A stretch of DNA of 64,000 nucleotides from positions 21,721,640 through 21,785,639 of the forward strand of contig NC_064623.1 of assembly GCF_023898315.1 (NCBI RefSeq), written 5' to 3'. The notes under the pieces are model-generated. The model saw nothing but the letters and a program-made list of their open reading frames with translations, had not been told where the DNA came from and searched no databases. Source of the stretch: Schistocerca nitens. Taxonomy: Eukaryota > Arthropoda > Insecta > Orthoptera > Acrididae. The position numbers and the translations under genes are program-made. This document shows, in pieces, positions 1 through 12,947 of the stretch (position 1 is the stretch's first letter; the number at the start of each line of letters is the position of its first letter).

Positions 1-179
1 GGACCACACCAGCAGATGGACGAGAGTCCGCCCCCAGCACTTAGCAGAGAACGGAAGACGCCATCAGGATTGTAAAATTACTGAATAAACATGCCTTATA
101 ACTGATTCTTCTGTTACTGCATCTGCCGACGCGTCCACTAACCTGCCACGACCGTCCTGAACACAGCAAGGGTACGAGG

Positions 180-1530
180 TGGGCTTGTTGGCCCCTACTG
201 AAGGCTTAAAGTAGGAGAAAATTCCAATTAATGAAGCATTATATAAGAGGAACTATGATACAGTGGGCCAGGAATTGTTGCTCATCATCCCAGCTCATCT
301 ACAGGCAGTTATCCTGAAATTTTCCACGACACTTCAACATCTGATCACCTAACATTCGCGAAGACTCTAAACAGAATCTGATACAGTATTACTGGCCAGG
401 TTTCTACCGATCCATTAGACATTAAGTGAGCCACTGTAAGGAATGCCACTGTAAGGGAATCTGGTACCAGCGTTATTCCATCAAACTGGAATCGACCTCT
501 GGGGAAAGTTTCTGAAATCGACAAATGGGAATCAACAGATGATAGTCTGCATGACTACTTCACCTGCTTTGCAGTCGCTAAAGATATGCCTCTGCTGAGG
601 CTCCAGAAACTACAAAGTTAATTGTAGAATACATCATTCTGAAGCACGGAGTGCCCCATATGATGATCTCAGATCAGAGGTAATTTCACAATCCGACATC
701 ACCCACAGGATGTCAACTGTCTATCATCCACAGATGAATGGCCTCACAGAACGCTTTAATAAGACACATTTATATGCTCTAGGTGTACATTGGTTTAAAC
801 AGAAGGACTGGAATACAACACTGCCTCTCATGACATTCGTATGCAACACACTGAAGCAGAAACTGCACACTTCACACTGTTCTTTATGCTCCACAATCAC
901 AGTGTTAAAACGATCATGGATACACTTCACGTTTCAACTAGACCATACTCAAGATGACTACATGAAACACCTCATCACCAGAAGTGAAGAAGCAAGACAG
1001 TTGGCTCACATACAGAAGATGGACGCCCAGGAGAAGTACTGACAAACATTATAGTGCAAAGCACCGACAGGTCAGATGCAGCCCGGAAGACGTGATTTAG
1101 ATTTTTATGTTTGTGTGGAAAGTAGGAGAACTGGAAAATTTATTAAAGTGCTGATTTGGGCCATATTGCATCCTTCGTAGCTTGTTGGACGTCACATATG
1201 ACATTGAGGATTACAACTTTTCATCAAGAAGATAAAACACACAGACATTGTTCATGTCCTCCATATGAAGCCCTACTACAGTCCAAGCACAGGTCGGTGA
1301 TGGGAGGTTCAAGAAAACTGAAGATCCATTCGACAATCGTGAAGCTTTGACTAGGAGGTGACCTCTTCGAAGCTCATCACTGTGACGAGGATGTAACAAC
1401 ATGACCAGAATGTCAAAAGCCACCAGTGCCATCATAGAGAGATTCACAAGACCTAGATAGAGGGTGCTGTAGTCGGCTCCACTGAGAGTTTCTGAAACAG
1501 GGCATCACTGTTTCTCCAAGAGGGGGAGCA
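180..1530 (+). mobile_element. Ty3/gypsy retrotransposon relic, integrase to 3' end
   Basis: An old Ty3/gypsy polyprotein fragment. In order one can read an integrase zinc-binding-like stretch (about 290-450, ending in a YYWPG-type motif), the integrase core (about 530-960, with the family signature YHPQMNGLTERFN at 717-755) and a basic C-terminal tail to about 1440. A purine-rich tract (about 1517-1527, agaggggga) precedes the presumed 3' LTR. Protease, reverse transcriptase and RNase H are not in the window; the element probably began left of base 1. It is a fossil broken in several places. The integrase call is firm; the left edge is not. Confidence 0.8.
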
Positions 1531-1870
1531 GTGCCACAAGCTATGGTGCACGCAGTGTGGCATAGTGAGCTGGTTTGTGTGCTGCTGGTCGCCAGTTCAG
1601 ACCCATCAAAAGCAATTATTTGTTGTTTATTTTTTTTGAATTATCTTGTAAACTCTTATGTTTGTAAAGTAATGTAATATTCGCTGTTGTATAAAATCGA
1701 GAATTCTGGAATATTCGATCTTTATACAAATATCTGTGGCTGCACTCTTCGTTCAAGAGTTCAGACCTGTTCTGGATATATGTTGGTGCTAGCAATTAAT
1801 GTGCTCAGTTCTAAGTGTGGTTCGCCACTGACGATCCTAGCTTTGGATATGCACTTGATTTCGTTTTACA
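1531..1870 (+). repeat. Probable 3' LTR of the Ty3/gypsy relic
   Basis: Directly follows the purine tract, starts tgccac and can be read to a ttttaca end. It contains a TATA-like tataaaa at about 1689-1695, as expected for an LTR promoter. No second copy lies in the window to compare it with, so both borders are inferred. Confidence 0.4.
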
Positions 1871-3475
1871 TGTGACAATATAGCAGTCAGGTACAATGCG
1901 TGACATATCAAATGAATATCTGGGTCAGTCAAGCAGTGGTACTTGTCATTCAGGAAAGAAGGCTTGCATATTTCTCACTATATCTGACGAAGTACTGTCC
2001 TGTTGAAATATGGTATGTGAAGATGCCAGAAGGAGGAGCAGTTCTTCAGGCTTTACGACTTCGATGACATACGTGTTTCAATTCAGATTGCTCTCTGTAC
2101 ATGGGACACCACAGTGCACGTTGTAACCGAAAGCGCCTCAAATCGCCAAGCTCAGCATTTTTAGCAGCATGTGACACAACAATGCCGGCTGCTAGGCTGT
2201 AGCTAGCATCTAACACACCTGTGATCGACAGTGTAGGATTATTCAAAGAGGGACTCTTCTGAAAACACCATTACGTTCTATTCCGCACGCCAGGCACGGC
2301 GTTCACATTGCGCCTGGAGGTGTTTGTTGCTTCTAGCAATGAGCTCTGATACAGTGTCATACATGTCACCTTTTTAGCAGACAGATCACAAGTTCACACT
2401 CAATACAGTCCTTCAGCGTCATTCCATCACTGTGAACAAAGTTGCAGCATTCCGTTTTGGGTACGTGGGCATGGTAGTAATAATCCCAGGATGTGATAAT
2501 ATTTCGTGGTCCAGTGCTTAATCGTTACCGCATACATTAGTTTCCCACATAAGTCACTGTTGTAGCAATATTCCCTGTTCGAATTACCATGGTAGGACAA
2601 ACTCATTCTTCAGAGACTGCTCATTCTGCCCCCTTCGAACTCATTCCCACATAAATATAGAGCCTTTTAACGTAGATGTTGCCTACTGGCACTTTTACGT
2701 TTTCATTTCGTTTGGAGGTGACTTTTCTAGTCACACAAAAGATGTTGCCTCTGAGCAAGTTCTAAACACTTTGTATTCTTAATAACTTGTTTCTAGAACA
2801 TACACCGTTTCTCACAATCGAATTCACTCACGAAATTGTTGAAGGATGTTGCAAATTTAGTATAAAGTCTTCCTTATGGCAATTTAGGTCTAGGTTCTCA
2901 CATAATTGCCTGGGTAAGCTTGTGCTTGAGTCTCAGCAGGTTGTAAGTTCCAGGCAGGTAATGAACTGCTGCTGGCCAACTGTACCTTAAGCTCGCTACA
3001 CTCATAACTGCATGCATGATCAAGCGTTTTGTGTAAGCTGGCACAAATCCCCTTTACCTCCACATAGCCAAAGCATGTATGTACAAACTACAAACGTCAG
3101 TTTGTGTTTGCCAGCTTTGCCTTTGCGGTGCAAAAAAGTAGGAACTAAAACATGAAATGTATGGTAAAGGCTGGTTAATAAAACGAAAAACATATTCCCA
3201 TATTAAATTAATCAGTCAGTGATTGATGTTATATAAATATGCTGAGGACCATATTTAGGACTTTTAGTTCCCTTGACTGAATCGTTGGAGCAGGTCCTAA
3301 TGTGGGTAGGTTTGTGAAAAGTAGCATGCAAAACTAGCACTTCAGCACAGTTTAGCAATTTTATTTATGGTTACTAGTAGTTTAAACACAATATTTTCCC
3401 AAACAGTCAGCCTCAAAATTAAAGTTTTAAACGATTCTGTTGGCTAACTGGTTTGCACCTGTACAGCATATTAAT
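1871..3475. other. No gene recognised
   Basis: AT-rich non-coding DNA. Short open frames on both strands (for example 2046-2246 minus) have no domain signature. I see no RNA gene or complete repeat unit here. Confidence 0.6.
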
Positions 3476-4016
3476 AAAGCTACCACAGGCACCGACTCCA
3501 CCATGGGGCCTGAGGGGGCCCGAGCCCCCTCAAAAATTCGTTTGGAGTGGGGAGGCGGAGCCCCCCCCCCTTATAATTTAATTATAAGAAAATTATTAGT
3601 TATGCTTTGTAAAATCACAAAATTGTTTGTTTAACGATAGTTACCTTTTAAAATAAATTCAGTAATGAGTTAAAACAAATAATTATCATGATAGTAAGCA
3701 GGTTAACTGAAAACAAGTGGTTTGAATCATGATAGTGTTACGGTACTGCGGGCACACTCAGAATTTGTCCCGGTGCGCGAGCCTTTGGGTAAAGCCTGGT
3801 GCCGGCGGGCCAGCGCTGCGGTCGCGGCGACATCAAAAGGACTGGAGCAGAAGCGCCTGGAAACCTCCGCCTCGCGTCGCCTTGACGCTTCGAAACATTA
3901 CGCCGCCGGGGATATATAAATCACACCCTGCTGTCGCAGTCATTCAGTGTGGATAGTTTTGTTCCGTGTATGCTGAAGACATGTTTAGTGTTGTGACTTT
4001 AATGTCTAGTGGACTA

Positions 4017-5420
4017 CACTACTGGACATTAAAATTGCTACACCAAGAAGAAATGCAGATAATAAACGGCTATTCATTGGACAAATATATTATACTAGAA
4101 CTGACATGTGATTACATTTTCACACAATTTGGGTGCATAGATCCTGAGAAATCAGTACCCAGAACAACCACCTCTGGCCGTAATAACGGCCCCGATACGC
4201 CTGGACATTCAGTCAAACAGAGCTTGGATGGCGTGTACAGGTACAGCTGCCCGTGCAGCTTCAACACGATACCGCAGTTCATCAAGAGTAGTGACTGGGG
4301 TATTGTGACGAGCCAGTTGCTCGGCCACCATTGACCAGACGTTTTCAGTTGGGGAGAGATCTGGAGAATGTGCTGGCCAGGGCAGCAGTCGAACATTTTC
4401 TGTATCCAGAAAGGCCCGTACAGGACTGCAGCATGCAGTCGTGCATTATCCTGCTGAAATGTAGGGTTTCGCAGGGATCGAATGAAGGGTAGAGCCACGG
4501 GTCGTAACACATCTGAAATGTAACGTCCACTGTTAAGCGCCGTCAATGCGAACAAGAGCTGACCGAGACGTTTAACCACTGGCACCCCATACCATCACGC
4601 CGGGTGATACGCCAGTATGGCGATGACGAATACACGCTTCCAATGTGCGTTCACCGCGATGTCGCCAAACACGGATGCGACCATCATGATGCTGTAAACA
4701 GAACCTGGATTCATCCGAAAAAATGACGTTTTGCCATTCGTGCACCCAGGTTCGTCGTTGAGTACACCATCGCAGGAGCTCCCGTCTGTGATGCAGCGTC
4801 AAGGGTAACCGCAGCCATGGTCTCCGAGCTGATAGTCCATGCTGCTGCAAACGTCGTCGAACTGTTGGTGCAGATGGTTGTTGTCTTGCAAACGTCCCCA
4901 TCTGTTGACACAGGCATCGAGATGTGGCTGCACGATCCGTTACAGCCATGCGGATAAGATGCCTGTCATCTCGACTGCTAGTGATACGAGGTCGTTGGGA
5001 TCCAGCACCGCGTTCCGTATTACCCTCCTGAACCCACCGATTCCATATTCTGCTAACAGTCATTGGATATCGACCAACGCGAGCAGCAATGTCGCGATAC
5101 GATAAACCGCAATCGTGACAGGCTACAATCCGACCTTTATCAAAGTCGGAAACGTGGTGGTACGCATTTCTCCTCCTTACACGAGGCATCACAACAACGT
5201 TTCACCAGGCAACGCCGGTCAACTGCTGTTTGTGTATGAGAAATCGGATGGAAACTTTCCTCATATTAGCACGTTGTAGGTGTCGCCACCGGCGCCAACC
5301 TTGTGTGAATGCTCTGAAAAGCTAATCATTTGCATATCACAGCATGTTGTTCCTGTCGGTTAAATTTCGCGTCTGTAGCACGTCATCTTCGTGGTGTAGC
5401 AATTTTAATGGCCAGTAGTG
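4017..5420 (-). mobile_element. Tc1-like transposon nested in the hAT element
   Basis: A 1404-bp Tc1/mariner element flanked by TA (4015-4016 and 5421-5422). Its inverted repeats are nearly matched: cactactggacattaaaatt at the left and, on the opposite strand of the right end, cactactggccattaaaatt, both followed by gctacacc. It lies inside the hAT copy just before the transposase, so it jumped in after the hAT element had inserted. Confidence 0.9.
4112..5192 (-). pseudogene. Tc1-like transposase with frameshifts
   Basis: DDE transposase of the nested element, read right to left. The first 206 codons (5192 down to 4572) give an N-terminal pair of helix-turn-helix DNA-binding domains (SDFDKGRIVACHDCGLSYRD, then a second near PSAPTVRRRLQQHGLSARRP) and the first catalytic aspartate in NVIFSDESRF. 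The frame then shifts near 4575-4585. The second part carries TFQQDNARLH with the second aspartate. Another shift follows near 4390, where the family normally has the SPDLSPIENVW block with the glutamate. At least two frameshifts mean the copy is dead, although both inverted repeats remain. Confidence 0.85.
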
Positions 5421-5463
5421 TATTTTATATGACTCCATTTTATTCATTTACTTTAGTCTCTTA

Positions 5464-7647
5464 GTGTACTGTGAATTAAGTTTGCACTGGATAAATTTGT
5501 TACCAAAAAGGCATGCTTGGAAGTTGATGATACTGCAAGTCAGCCTCCAACAATTATTGTCATCAACTGCTTCATCGTCTTCAGGCGAGAACTGTTCACA
5601 GCCGAAACCTGGACAGTCCGGTAAGGGAAGATCATTTCAGAAGTCTTGGTTGATCAAATATACATGGCTAGAATATGAAGCATCTACCGAAAAAGTTTTT
5701 TGCAAAACCTGCAAAGAGGCAGATGCTAAAAATCTATTACAACTTTCTTCAAAAGAAGAAGATGTATTTACTTCCGTTGGGTTTTCTAATGGAAAGAGAG
5801 CTTTGGAAAAATTCTGTCTTCATGAAAATACGTTTACACATAAAGAAGGCGTTCTGAAACTAAATTCTATCACTAACCGAAGTGTGGCCTCCCAATTGAA
5901 TGAACAATTAGACAGTGATATGTAGAAAGGCCGTTTAGCTCTTGAGATAATTTTTACTACCGTGAAATTTCTATTCCGACAAGGACTAGCAATTAGAGGG
6001 CATGAAGATGTAAACTCAATTTTTTATTTTCTTTAATTTTATTTTATTTTATTTTATTTTTTTTTTTATTAGTTGTTGGAACTTCGAAAGAATGGCATAC
6101 CTGAGTTTAAAGATTGGCTAGGGCGTTCGGGGTATAAGTGGACGTCCCACGATATCCAAAACTAGATCATTGATGTACTAGCAAAGTCTTTGTTGAGAAA
6201 GGTATTGGCTTCAGTCAAGAAGACTGAACATTTTTCTATTAGGGTTGACGAAACAAGTGATTTTTCGATTCACGAACAAGTGTCATTTTGTATTCGTAGT
6301 ATCGACGATTCCTTAATCGTCAACGAAGACTTTATTGGCTTATACGAGACCTCCAACACTTTATCACAAACTTTTTTTAGTATTTTAAAAGACGTTTTTG
6401 CTCGTCTTGATTTATCAAAGGATAACTTAGGAGGATAGTGCTATGATGATACCTCGAATATGAGAGATAAGATGAAAGGACTAAAACAGTTAGTTTTGGA
6501 TATACAACCATAAGCATGTTATGTGCACTGCACTGCTCACAGTTTACACTTGACAGTTGTAGACGGTCTCCACCTTCTTACGTCTATGAGGGATATTATG
6601 GATTTAGCTAAGGACTTAACAAACACCGTAAGGAAATCCAATAAAAGGATGGGGCTTCTCAGAAGCATACGCTGTGAGAGCACCAGCGACCAAGCTGGTC
6701 TAAGATTCCTTGTTCGACTCGATGGACTATGCGAGCTTCTAGTATCTTGAGAATATTGAAAAACTTTGAAGAAATTCTAGAGTTTTTTTTTAAACATTTT
6801 CTGCAGAGGACAAAACAGAGGTAGGTTACAAATGTCCAGGCTACCTTGAGTCAATGTTACAATTCAAGACTTATTTCTTTTTACATCTTTATTGCCATGT
6901 AATGAACCCAGTAGAGGATGTCAATGAAAAAATTCAGTGCCCTCATCTAAGTGTTGCTGATCTGGAAAAAATATATGAGGGCTTGATTTGTATATCGAGT
7001 GGAAGGTGTGATAGTTTTGAACATTTTTGGAAATTGTGTTTAAAAGAAAAACCTTCACAAGTTGATGATCCTTCACTTCCTCAGAATCGGGATATACCAA
7101 AGAAGTATGAAAACAACGAAGCCAGCTCACTGCGCACTTTCAAAACCCCAAAGGAATACTACAAAGCTATTTACATTGAAGTTTGTGAAACGGTGCAATC
7201 TAGTATTACTGAGCGGTTTGCTTCAATTGGACTCACACAGGTCATTGCAATTGAACAAGAGTGCTTGCTTTTAGTAAACAGAGGTGAAACAAATTTGGAG
7301 AAGTCGACTGAGTTTTTCAAAAATGACCTGGACATTAAGAGACTGCGCTTACACCTGAATATGTTAGCCAATATCGCTAATAAAAACAACTGGTCTTAAA
7401 AAACGTGCGTGATGTAAAAAAGTGCAGTAAGCTTCTCCAAATAGTTCCAATCACGACAGCAGCAGCAGAACTGTCATTTAGAGCCCTTAGACGTCTGAAG
7501 TCGTATGTCCGGTCAACAATGGGACAGAAGCGATTGAACAACTTGACTGTTCTTCATGCCCACCGAGATATTTTGGATATCCGACCTGTCATGAACGATT
7601 ACATATTCAGTAATCTAGTCAGACGGCCGACATTAGCACCTTTCTAA
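5464..7647 (+). pseudogene. hAT transposase, ZMYM1/TTF-zinc-finger type, decayed
   Basis: The transposase of the surrounding hAT element, now split into five open segments: 5464-5925, 6190-6438, 6523-6750, 6854-7399 and 7405-7647. The first carries a TTF-type zinc finger (WLEYEASTEKVFCKTCKEA, then GFSNGKRALEKF and a HEN...H tail). The second holds the RNase H-like start with VDETSDFSIHEQ, the usual position of the first catalytic aspartate. The third has HCTAHSLHLTVVDG. The last is the hAT C-terminal dimerisation region (TTAAAELSFRALRRLKSYVR, then RLNNLTVLHAHRDI). An ATTTT-rich run at about 6030-6068 separates the first two. Several stops and frame changes mean no protein can be made. Closest known relatives are the ZMYM1-like transposase genes common in arthropods. 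Confidence 0.85.
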
Positions 7648-8336
7648 AGACACCCTAGCCCTAATAATGCATTATTCGTACTACTTCAGTACTGTATTAC
7701 TATATTACTATAGCACTGTATTAGTTATTTTCAAATACTTAAATATTTTTAGGGTGTAAGACACAATTAAAACCTGCTATTTACATACTTTTCGACTGAA
7801 AGTATTAGGCATACTGTATTAATTTTATAAACTGTATTGAAGCATTAACTTTGAGGTATTGTTTTTATTTAATGAACCCTGAGCCTTAGTCAAAGTAAGC
7901 TTAAATTAGCTATTTCACTTGTTAATCGAAGTGCTATTACTGTGCGACAGCTGTATTTTATGTTTTATTCTTGAAATGATAGTTTAGGGTTCATTTAAAT
8001 ATAATTTTAGTCTTTTCAGAGCTATATATTGACTGCTCTGTAAAAGTCTATCAGCATGATTATTACTGTAAATTAAATTAGCTTTTTACGAAAATACCGT
8101 GCCTGTTATGTTCTGTTTCTTTTTTCAAAGACAAAAAATATCAGGCTTGCCGAGTTTCCCAGAGTGTGAGTTACCGAGAGTCCAGTTTTAGGGGTTCTAA
8201 CGTTGGTCGTATGTCTCTAAAATGCTTAAAAAAACTTTAAAACTCACTACTTTTCATCGAAAATTTCCCGGGGCAAGACCCCCATATGGTCCCCCCCCCC
8301 CCATATTTTTTATAAGTCGGCGCCCACGAAAGCTAC

Positions 8337-9780
8337 GTATAATATCGTGGATATTTGGCTGTCTTGAAATACCACTTCAAATAGTAGCGTGGAGAAAAAT
8401 TTTCCTGCTAAGTAACTCATGATGATTGCTTGACCTCGCTGCAGTGTCGCGAATCAGTAAGTTATCTGTTAAATTACGTGGATAATAAGATAGTGTGTAC
8501 CCTTCTTGCAATATCTCTTTAACGAATAAAGTTATCTGAAAATGATTTTCCCCAGCTTCAAGGACACAAGAATCCGCGTCTTTCCACAGGAAGTAGAGAA
8601 TTATATGGTGGCTGATTTGGATGAAATGAGATACGACAGAAATTTATTGCGAAATCCAAACTCCTTTCAAACTTCCAAAATTCCGTTAACCTAAGTGCCG
8701 CGTGTGTGACTAGCCACCACTTGGGAATCATAACTGTAAACTGGACCACAACATACTATTAAAACAAACCAAACATCATATTTAAAATTTTTGTTTTCCA
8801 AGTCTTGTGGTGCAGACCACTAAGTTGCAGCCCAGCTATAGTCGAGTCGGCACATATGCAGATCCCAGACAATTAGCAGCACTGTTGCCAGCTTTCAGCT
8901 GCATATCGCTAAAGGCTGCAGGCAAAAACGGTAGTCTCCTATAGTCCAAATAGCTGCGACAAAGCTGTGGCGAGACCCGCTTACAAAGTCGCGTTACTTG
9001 ACTGGTTGAGGTAGGCGCGCGAAGCTGCCTAGGTCTGCTCGCAGCAACTGTCGACTGTAGCCTGCCCGTAAATGCGGCCCTGTGCATGATTTGTATAATT
9101 ATCTTAGGGCCAAGAGAGAAACATGACGAACTCTATATTATTCTCAACACCTTACATAAAATACACACAGTAGTTCTGCATTCGGATTGACTGGATTGCA
9201 ATGGTAGGAGTCAAACATCACGCAAGGAATTACTTTATTTTTTACATGAAGCGTTTCGGAATTTATCCATCATCTGATATCCAGGAGCGATTGCTGCATG
9301 TAGATATAGCAATTCCACTTGTACGATTGCCGCCATATTGTCAACTATCGATATCTGCCTTAAGGTCTGATTTATTGTAGGTGGTCTTGCCTCAGATGAG
9401 ACGAATTCACATCTATCGTATATTATTTGAAGCTCTCTCCACACAATAAACCAATTAATACTGCTGGTAGTATAGTGTCTTACATATTTTTACCGGCCGA
9501 AACCTAAAATGAGAATCTGACGAACAGCAAACTTTTCAGACATAGATATTTCCGATCGACACTACATAATCGTTTGTTATTTAAAAAGTTATAACTTACT
9601 CTGCCAAATCATTTTGTAACTTGCGTGTCTATTGCTAGTTTCGAATTTTTGTACTGAATTTGCGATTTACTTGCATATTTATTTAAGGTTAAAGTAAATA
9701 TCTATTTCAATGTTGGTATTTGGTACTAAGCGCATGCATTTGTCGTTCGTTTCCGTATTGGCCAAATGTGTGTGTTTGAA
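8337..9780. other. No gene recognised
   Basis: Non-coding DNA between the hAT element and the first candidate exon of the plus-strand host gene. Open frames at 8558-8749, 8836-9087 and 9235-9444 (minus) have no recognisable domain. The stretch 9190-9460 reads like a dispersed repeat but I cannot set its ends. Confidence 0.5.
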
Positions 9781-9866
9781 TCAAAGGCGGGTTTTACGTG
9801 TTAGTGACCGTTGCTGTTTACATGTCAGTTGGTTGATGTTAGATTTGGGTGTTCGAACTCGTGAAG

Positions 9867-9897
9867 ATGTCAGTGCGTAAAACTTCTGTGTACAGAG
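9867..9897 (+). CDS. Candidate first coding exon of an unrecognised host gene
   Basis: A short open stretch from atg at 9867 to a donor at 9898 (cagag followed by gtacca), encoding MSVRKTSVYR plus one base of the next codon. The AUG has a purine at -3 (gaagatg). It is chosen because the exon ends in phase 1 and the next candidate exon (15320-15397) starts with exactly the two bases needed, giving a glycine at the join; the third exon again matches phase 1. The donor departs from the gtaagt consensus at the last positions. The product is basic and serine-rich here and I do not recognise it. This is inference from splice sites and phase, not homology. The 5' UTR and promoter would lie in about 9700-9866. 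Confidence 0.35.
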
Positions 9898-12640
9898 GTA
9901 CCAAATGTTTCTTTCTAAATACACGTATAATATACGGCGTAAGAATATGCATCCGCAAGATAAAATACTTGACTGTCTGTTCAAAACATGTTAAATACTA
10001 CGTTCTATGGATAAGTTTAAGATATATAACACGTAAATATAAGATGCTTTTGGTCGGTAGTAAAGCTTGAACCAAATACATGTCGAGGGGGAGATGAATT
10101 GGTAGCGGTTGTTTTAGATATCATTGTTACACCTACTACTTAGCGCACGTGTGACAAATACAAACTTGTTATTCACCTGGAGTCGGATATGAATGAATTT
10201 TGTAATATGTATTTTGCCCAGTAATTGGCGAAATAATACCGGTACATCCTCCTACTCTGAGTTTTACGTGTTAGAAGAAATTTAGATGGTGTTGCTGTTG
10301 TAATCCCTAATAATTGTATATAGTTCAGTGTTTTATGCAGTGAGAAGCCCAATAAGCTGATCCTAATTTTCTAACGATAACGTAATTGTTATTTCTCCTT
10401 TTGTGTATAGTTATTTGTCTGCGTCCATATTAGATGGTATTTTTGCCTGTTTAAAACGTTTCTCGGGCAGAGGCAAGGTTGAAATCGGCGTTAACCTAAG
10501 ACTGGAACCAGGATAATTTTTTTTTAAGGACAGAGTGGGAAATCCGGTGTGCTACAAATAATGTAAACTTGATCTGAACTGTGGCATGCCGAGGCCAGGT
10601 GGGAACCCAAACATACTTAGTACTTACTTCAAAGCACATTAATGAAGTGTTTGAGCTGAGAGTATTGGGTGTGGTCTTTCAATGTTAACATTTTGGTCAA
10701 TGATGTGCACACTGCACAGTGGTATTGTTTGGTTTTCCGTAACATTGTCACCCATTCAGTACTGAAACTGCAGCATTAGATGTGCAACTAATGATTCAGT
10801 ACTTTTGGCATAAGGTAACCATTGTGGACAACTGTCTATGAAGGTGTGAAGTCTTCAGTCACCGTCAAGTGACGTTATCTATTGGTGTATTTGGTTAAAT
10901 TACGGGCTGCAATAATTGTGTCCAAAACATATATTGCTCAAAGTTTTCATGTCATTGGAGTACTTCACATATGGTCAACGGAACAGGTGGAATTGGATGT
11001 TTCCGTTAACCCGTGTTGGCCAGCTAGGGAACTTCATTAAAACCATGTTAATTTGTGTAGTATAATCGGAAAAACAAAGTTAATGCCAACAGACAACAGT
11101 TAGTGTCTGCAATAACAAGAGCTGTGTAGTTCTGTACTAAAGTTTCCCAGTTAAACTGTTGACATCACTGTCCAGTAATATGAAAGTATTCACTTTTCTG
11201 TGCATCTTTGCTACTAAATTTGGCGTTGTTGCATAAATTAAATATGTACTTTGAGAAACAGTTGAAACAAATTCAAACAATTAATGCTATCAGTTGGGAT
11301 TGCCCACATTTGGAATTTAGTGAAAGATATGGAAGAAACGATATCAGTATGGCAGTGCCAAGAAACATTAGTGCTGGGTGCTTATTCCACTAATATTTTT
11401 TCGCATAATAGATTTAGTGAAAGAAGTCATTGCATTGACAGCTGTCAGTCTTTTCTCAATGACTAGTACTAGAAGTTACTTAAATGGTCACACATAATGC
11501 TCTTTTAAAAAGGAAACACTGTAAATATAACAACTCCCAATTTTGTGGAGGTATTCAATGATACACATAAACAAAACATGGTCACTGAATTTGAGTGTTA
11601 GTTCTTTTTAGTGTACAGATATATTTCCCTGGCATTGTAGCTTCAGATATTTCTAAAGTGTAAGATGTTAAGAGCCACAAAGTTGGGATTGAAATAGTTT
11701 TTCACATAAATTTTGGCACAAGCTTTGTTTGAAATAGATTATGTCCTGTTTACAGGACCAGAGATCTCTGACTACAATTTGCCTTTTGTTTGCTGAAAAG
11801 ATGCATATTAAATAGCGGTCTACATAAAAATTTTTAATTAAGACCAGGTATGATTTTAATGGTAGGCATCATCATAAACAGGTTTGTTCCGAACTCTCAG
11901 TGAATGAAGGAAATGAAAGCATGCAAGGTAATACTGCTTAGGAGTAATCTGGATTCTCATGGGAAAATGTTGTACTCAGAGTATGCCCAAGATAGTTTCA
12001 TTGTTCCCCCTTTCAAGGAAATTTAGGGCTAGGTCAGCTTGTTCTTAATTATCCACTAGGTTTATTGTAGCAGTATCTAATTGAATGTGGAATTAAAACT
12101 TTTAGGAATCATGTCCATTCACTTCATCTCTTGGCATTAAGGTCAGTCACCTATTCCAGAATTTGGTTTAATGCAGCTCTGAACATTCATATAGAGTTGC
12201 TTGCTTATCAAACAGTTTTAAGGCAGAGAAATTATGCTTACCAAATGTTGGTTATTGTTGTTCACATCTGAAAGACTTTTTTGGTCCTTTGGGCCATAAC
12301 AAAGACGTATTTTGCCCTTCATTGTTTACCTTCCCAGTTGTATTATTACCTTTTCTTTCTTGGTAATTAGCATGGAGGCAGTGTGTCTGGGAATTTAAAA
12401 CTTTGCTCAGGATAAATTTTGTACAAATGCCATGATAGAATATAATAAAGTATTGTGAGTTCCAGTGTTTGCAAAGTGCTGTGACAACTGCTTTCTTGAG
12501 ATTGCCGCAAACTGATCAGTTAAGCGGTGGAAATTCTGTCTTCATTAAATCTTTTGATTCAGTGATATCAGAGAAATTACACAATGAAACCCTTTCAGTG
12601 GAATATGAATAATCACAAATTGTTCCTTGTCCATTCACAA
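9898..12640 (+). other. Probable intron, no feature
   Basis: AT-rich non-coding DNA between the first candidate exon and a LINE relic. No open frame with a recognisable domain and no clear inverted repeats. If the exon calls are right, this is the start of an intron of about 5.4 kb. Confidence 0.4.
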
Positions 12641-12874
12641 ATTGGTATGTTTTAAGTGTGTCAGTAATGAATTTAATAGTTCTGTTGCAATACAGAAAAG
12701 TAATAATGGTCTCAACAGATTAGAGGCAGTGGGATTTTCTGTGACTCGTCAAAAGCCTTTGGCTGTGTGACTCATAGCATTCTCTTAAGTAAATTAGAAT
12801 GTTATAGTGTCACAAGCAGTGCTGAAAAACGGGTTGGTCTTATTGATTGGCGGCTCCATGGAGTGACAGGTAAC
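12640..12874 (+). mobile_element. LINE reverse transcriptase relic (Jockey/CR1-like)
   Basis: The plus strand reads SKAFGCVTHSILLSKLECY at about 12750-12806, the decayed form of the LINE block SKAFDCVDHxILLxKLExYG around reverse transcriptase motif A. The reading is shifted and short. The LINE stops at 12874, where the Penelope-derived fold-back begins. C-terminal LINE sequence resumes at 14444, so the fold-back landed in this LINE copy; the middle of the reverse transcriptase is missing from both sides. Confidence 0.6.
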
Positions 12875-12910
12875 AAATGGATAGGTAAAAAAATTTATTC
12901 ACCAAGTAGT

Positions 12911-12911
<1 letters not shown>

Positions 12912-12946
<35 letters not shown>
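12912..12946. repeat. (AC)n microsatellite
   Basis: About 17 uninterrupted AC units inside the left arm of the fold-back element. It mirrors the TG run in the right arm. Confidence 0.98.

Positions 12947-12947
<1 letters not shown>

Larger units (their letters stand above)
3484..8328 (+). mobile_element. hAT transposon with 8-bp target duplication
   Basis: A hAT-superfamily DNA transposon of about 4.8 kb, of which about 1.4 kb is a later insertion. The 8-base sequence aaagctac flanks both ends (3476-3483 and 8329-8336), the duplication length typical of hAT. The ends are short imperfect inverted repeats: cacaggcaccgact on the left against cgtgggcgccgact on the reverse strand of the right end. 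Both subterminal regions carry C-rich runs (3568-3577, 8291-8302). The transposase is decayed and described separately. Confidence 0.85.

Noticed and set aside
3966-4334. 122-codon plus-strand frame at the left of the nested Tc1
   Set aside because: It starts outside the element and runs antisense over the transposase; a shadow frame.
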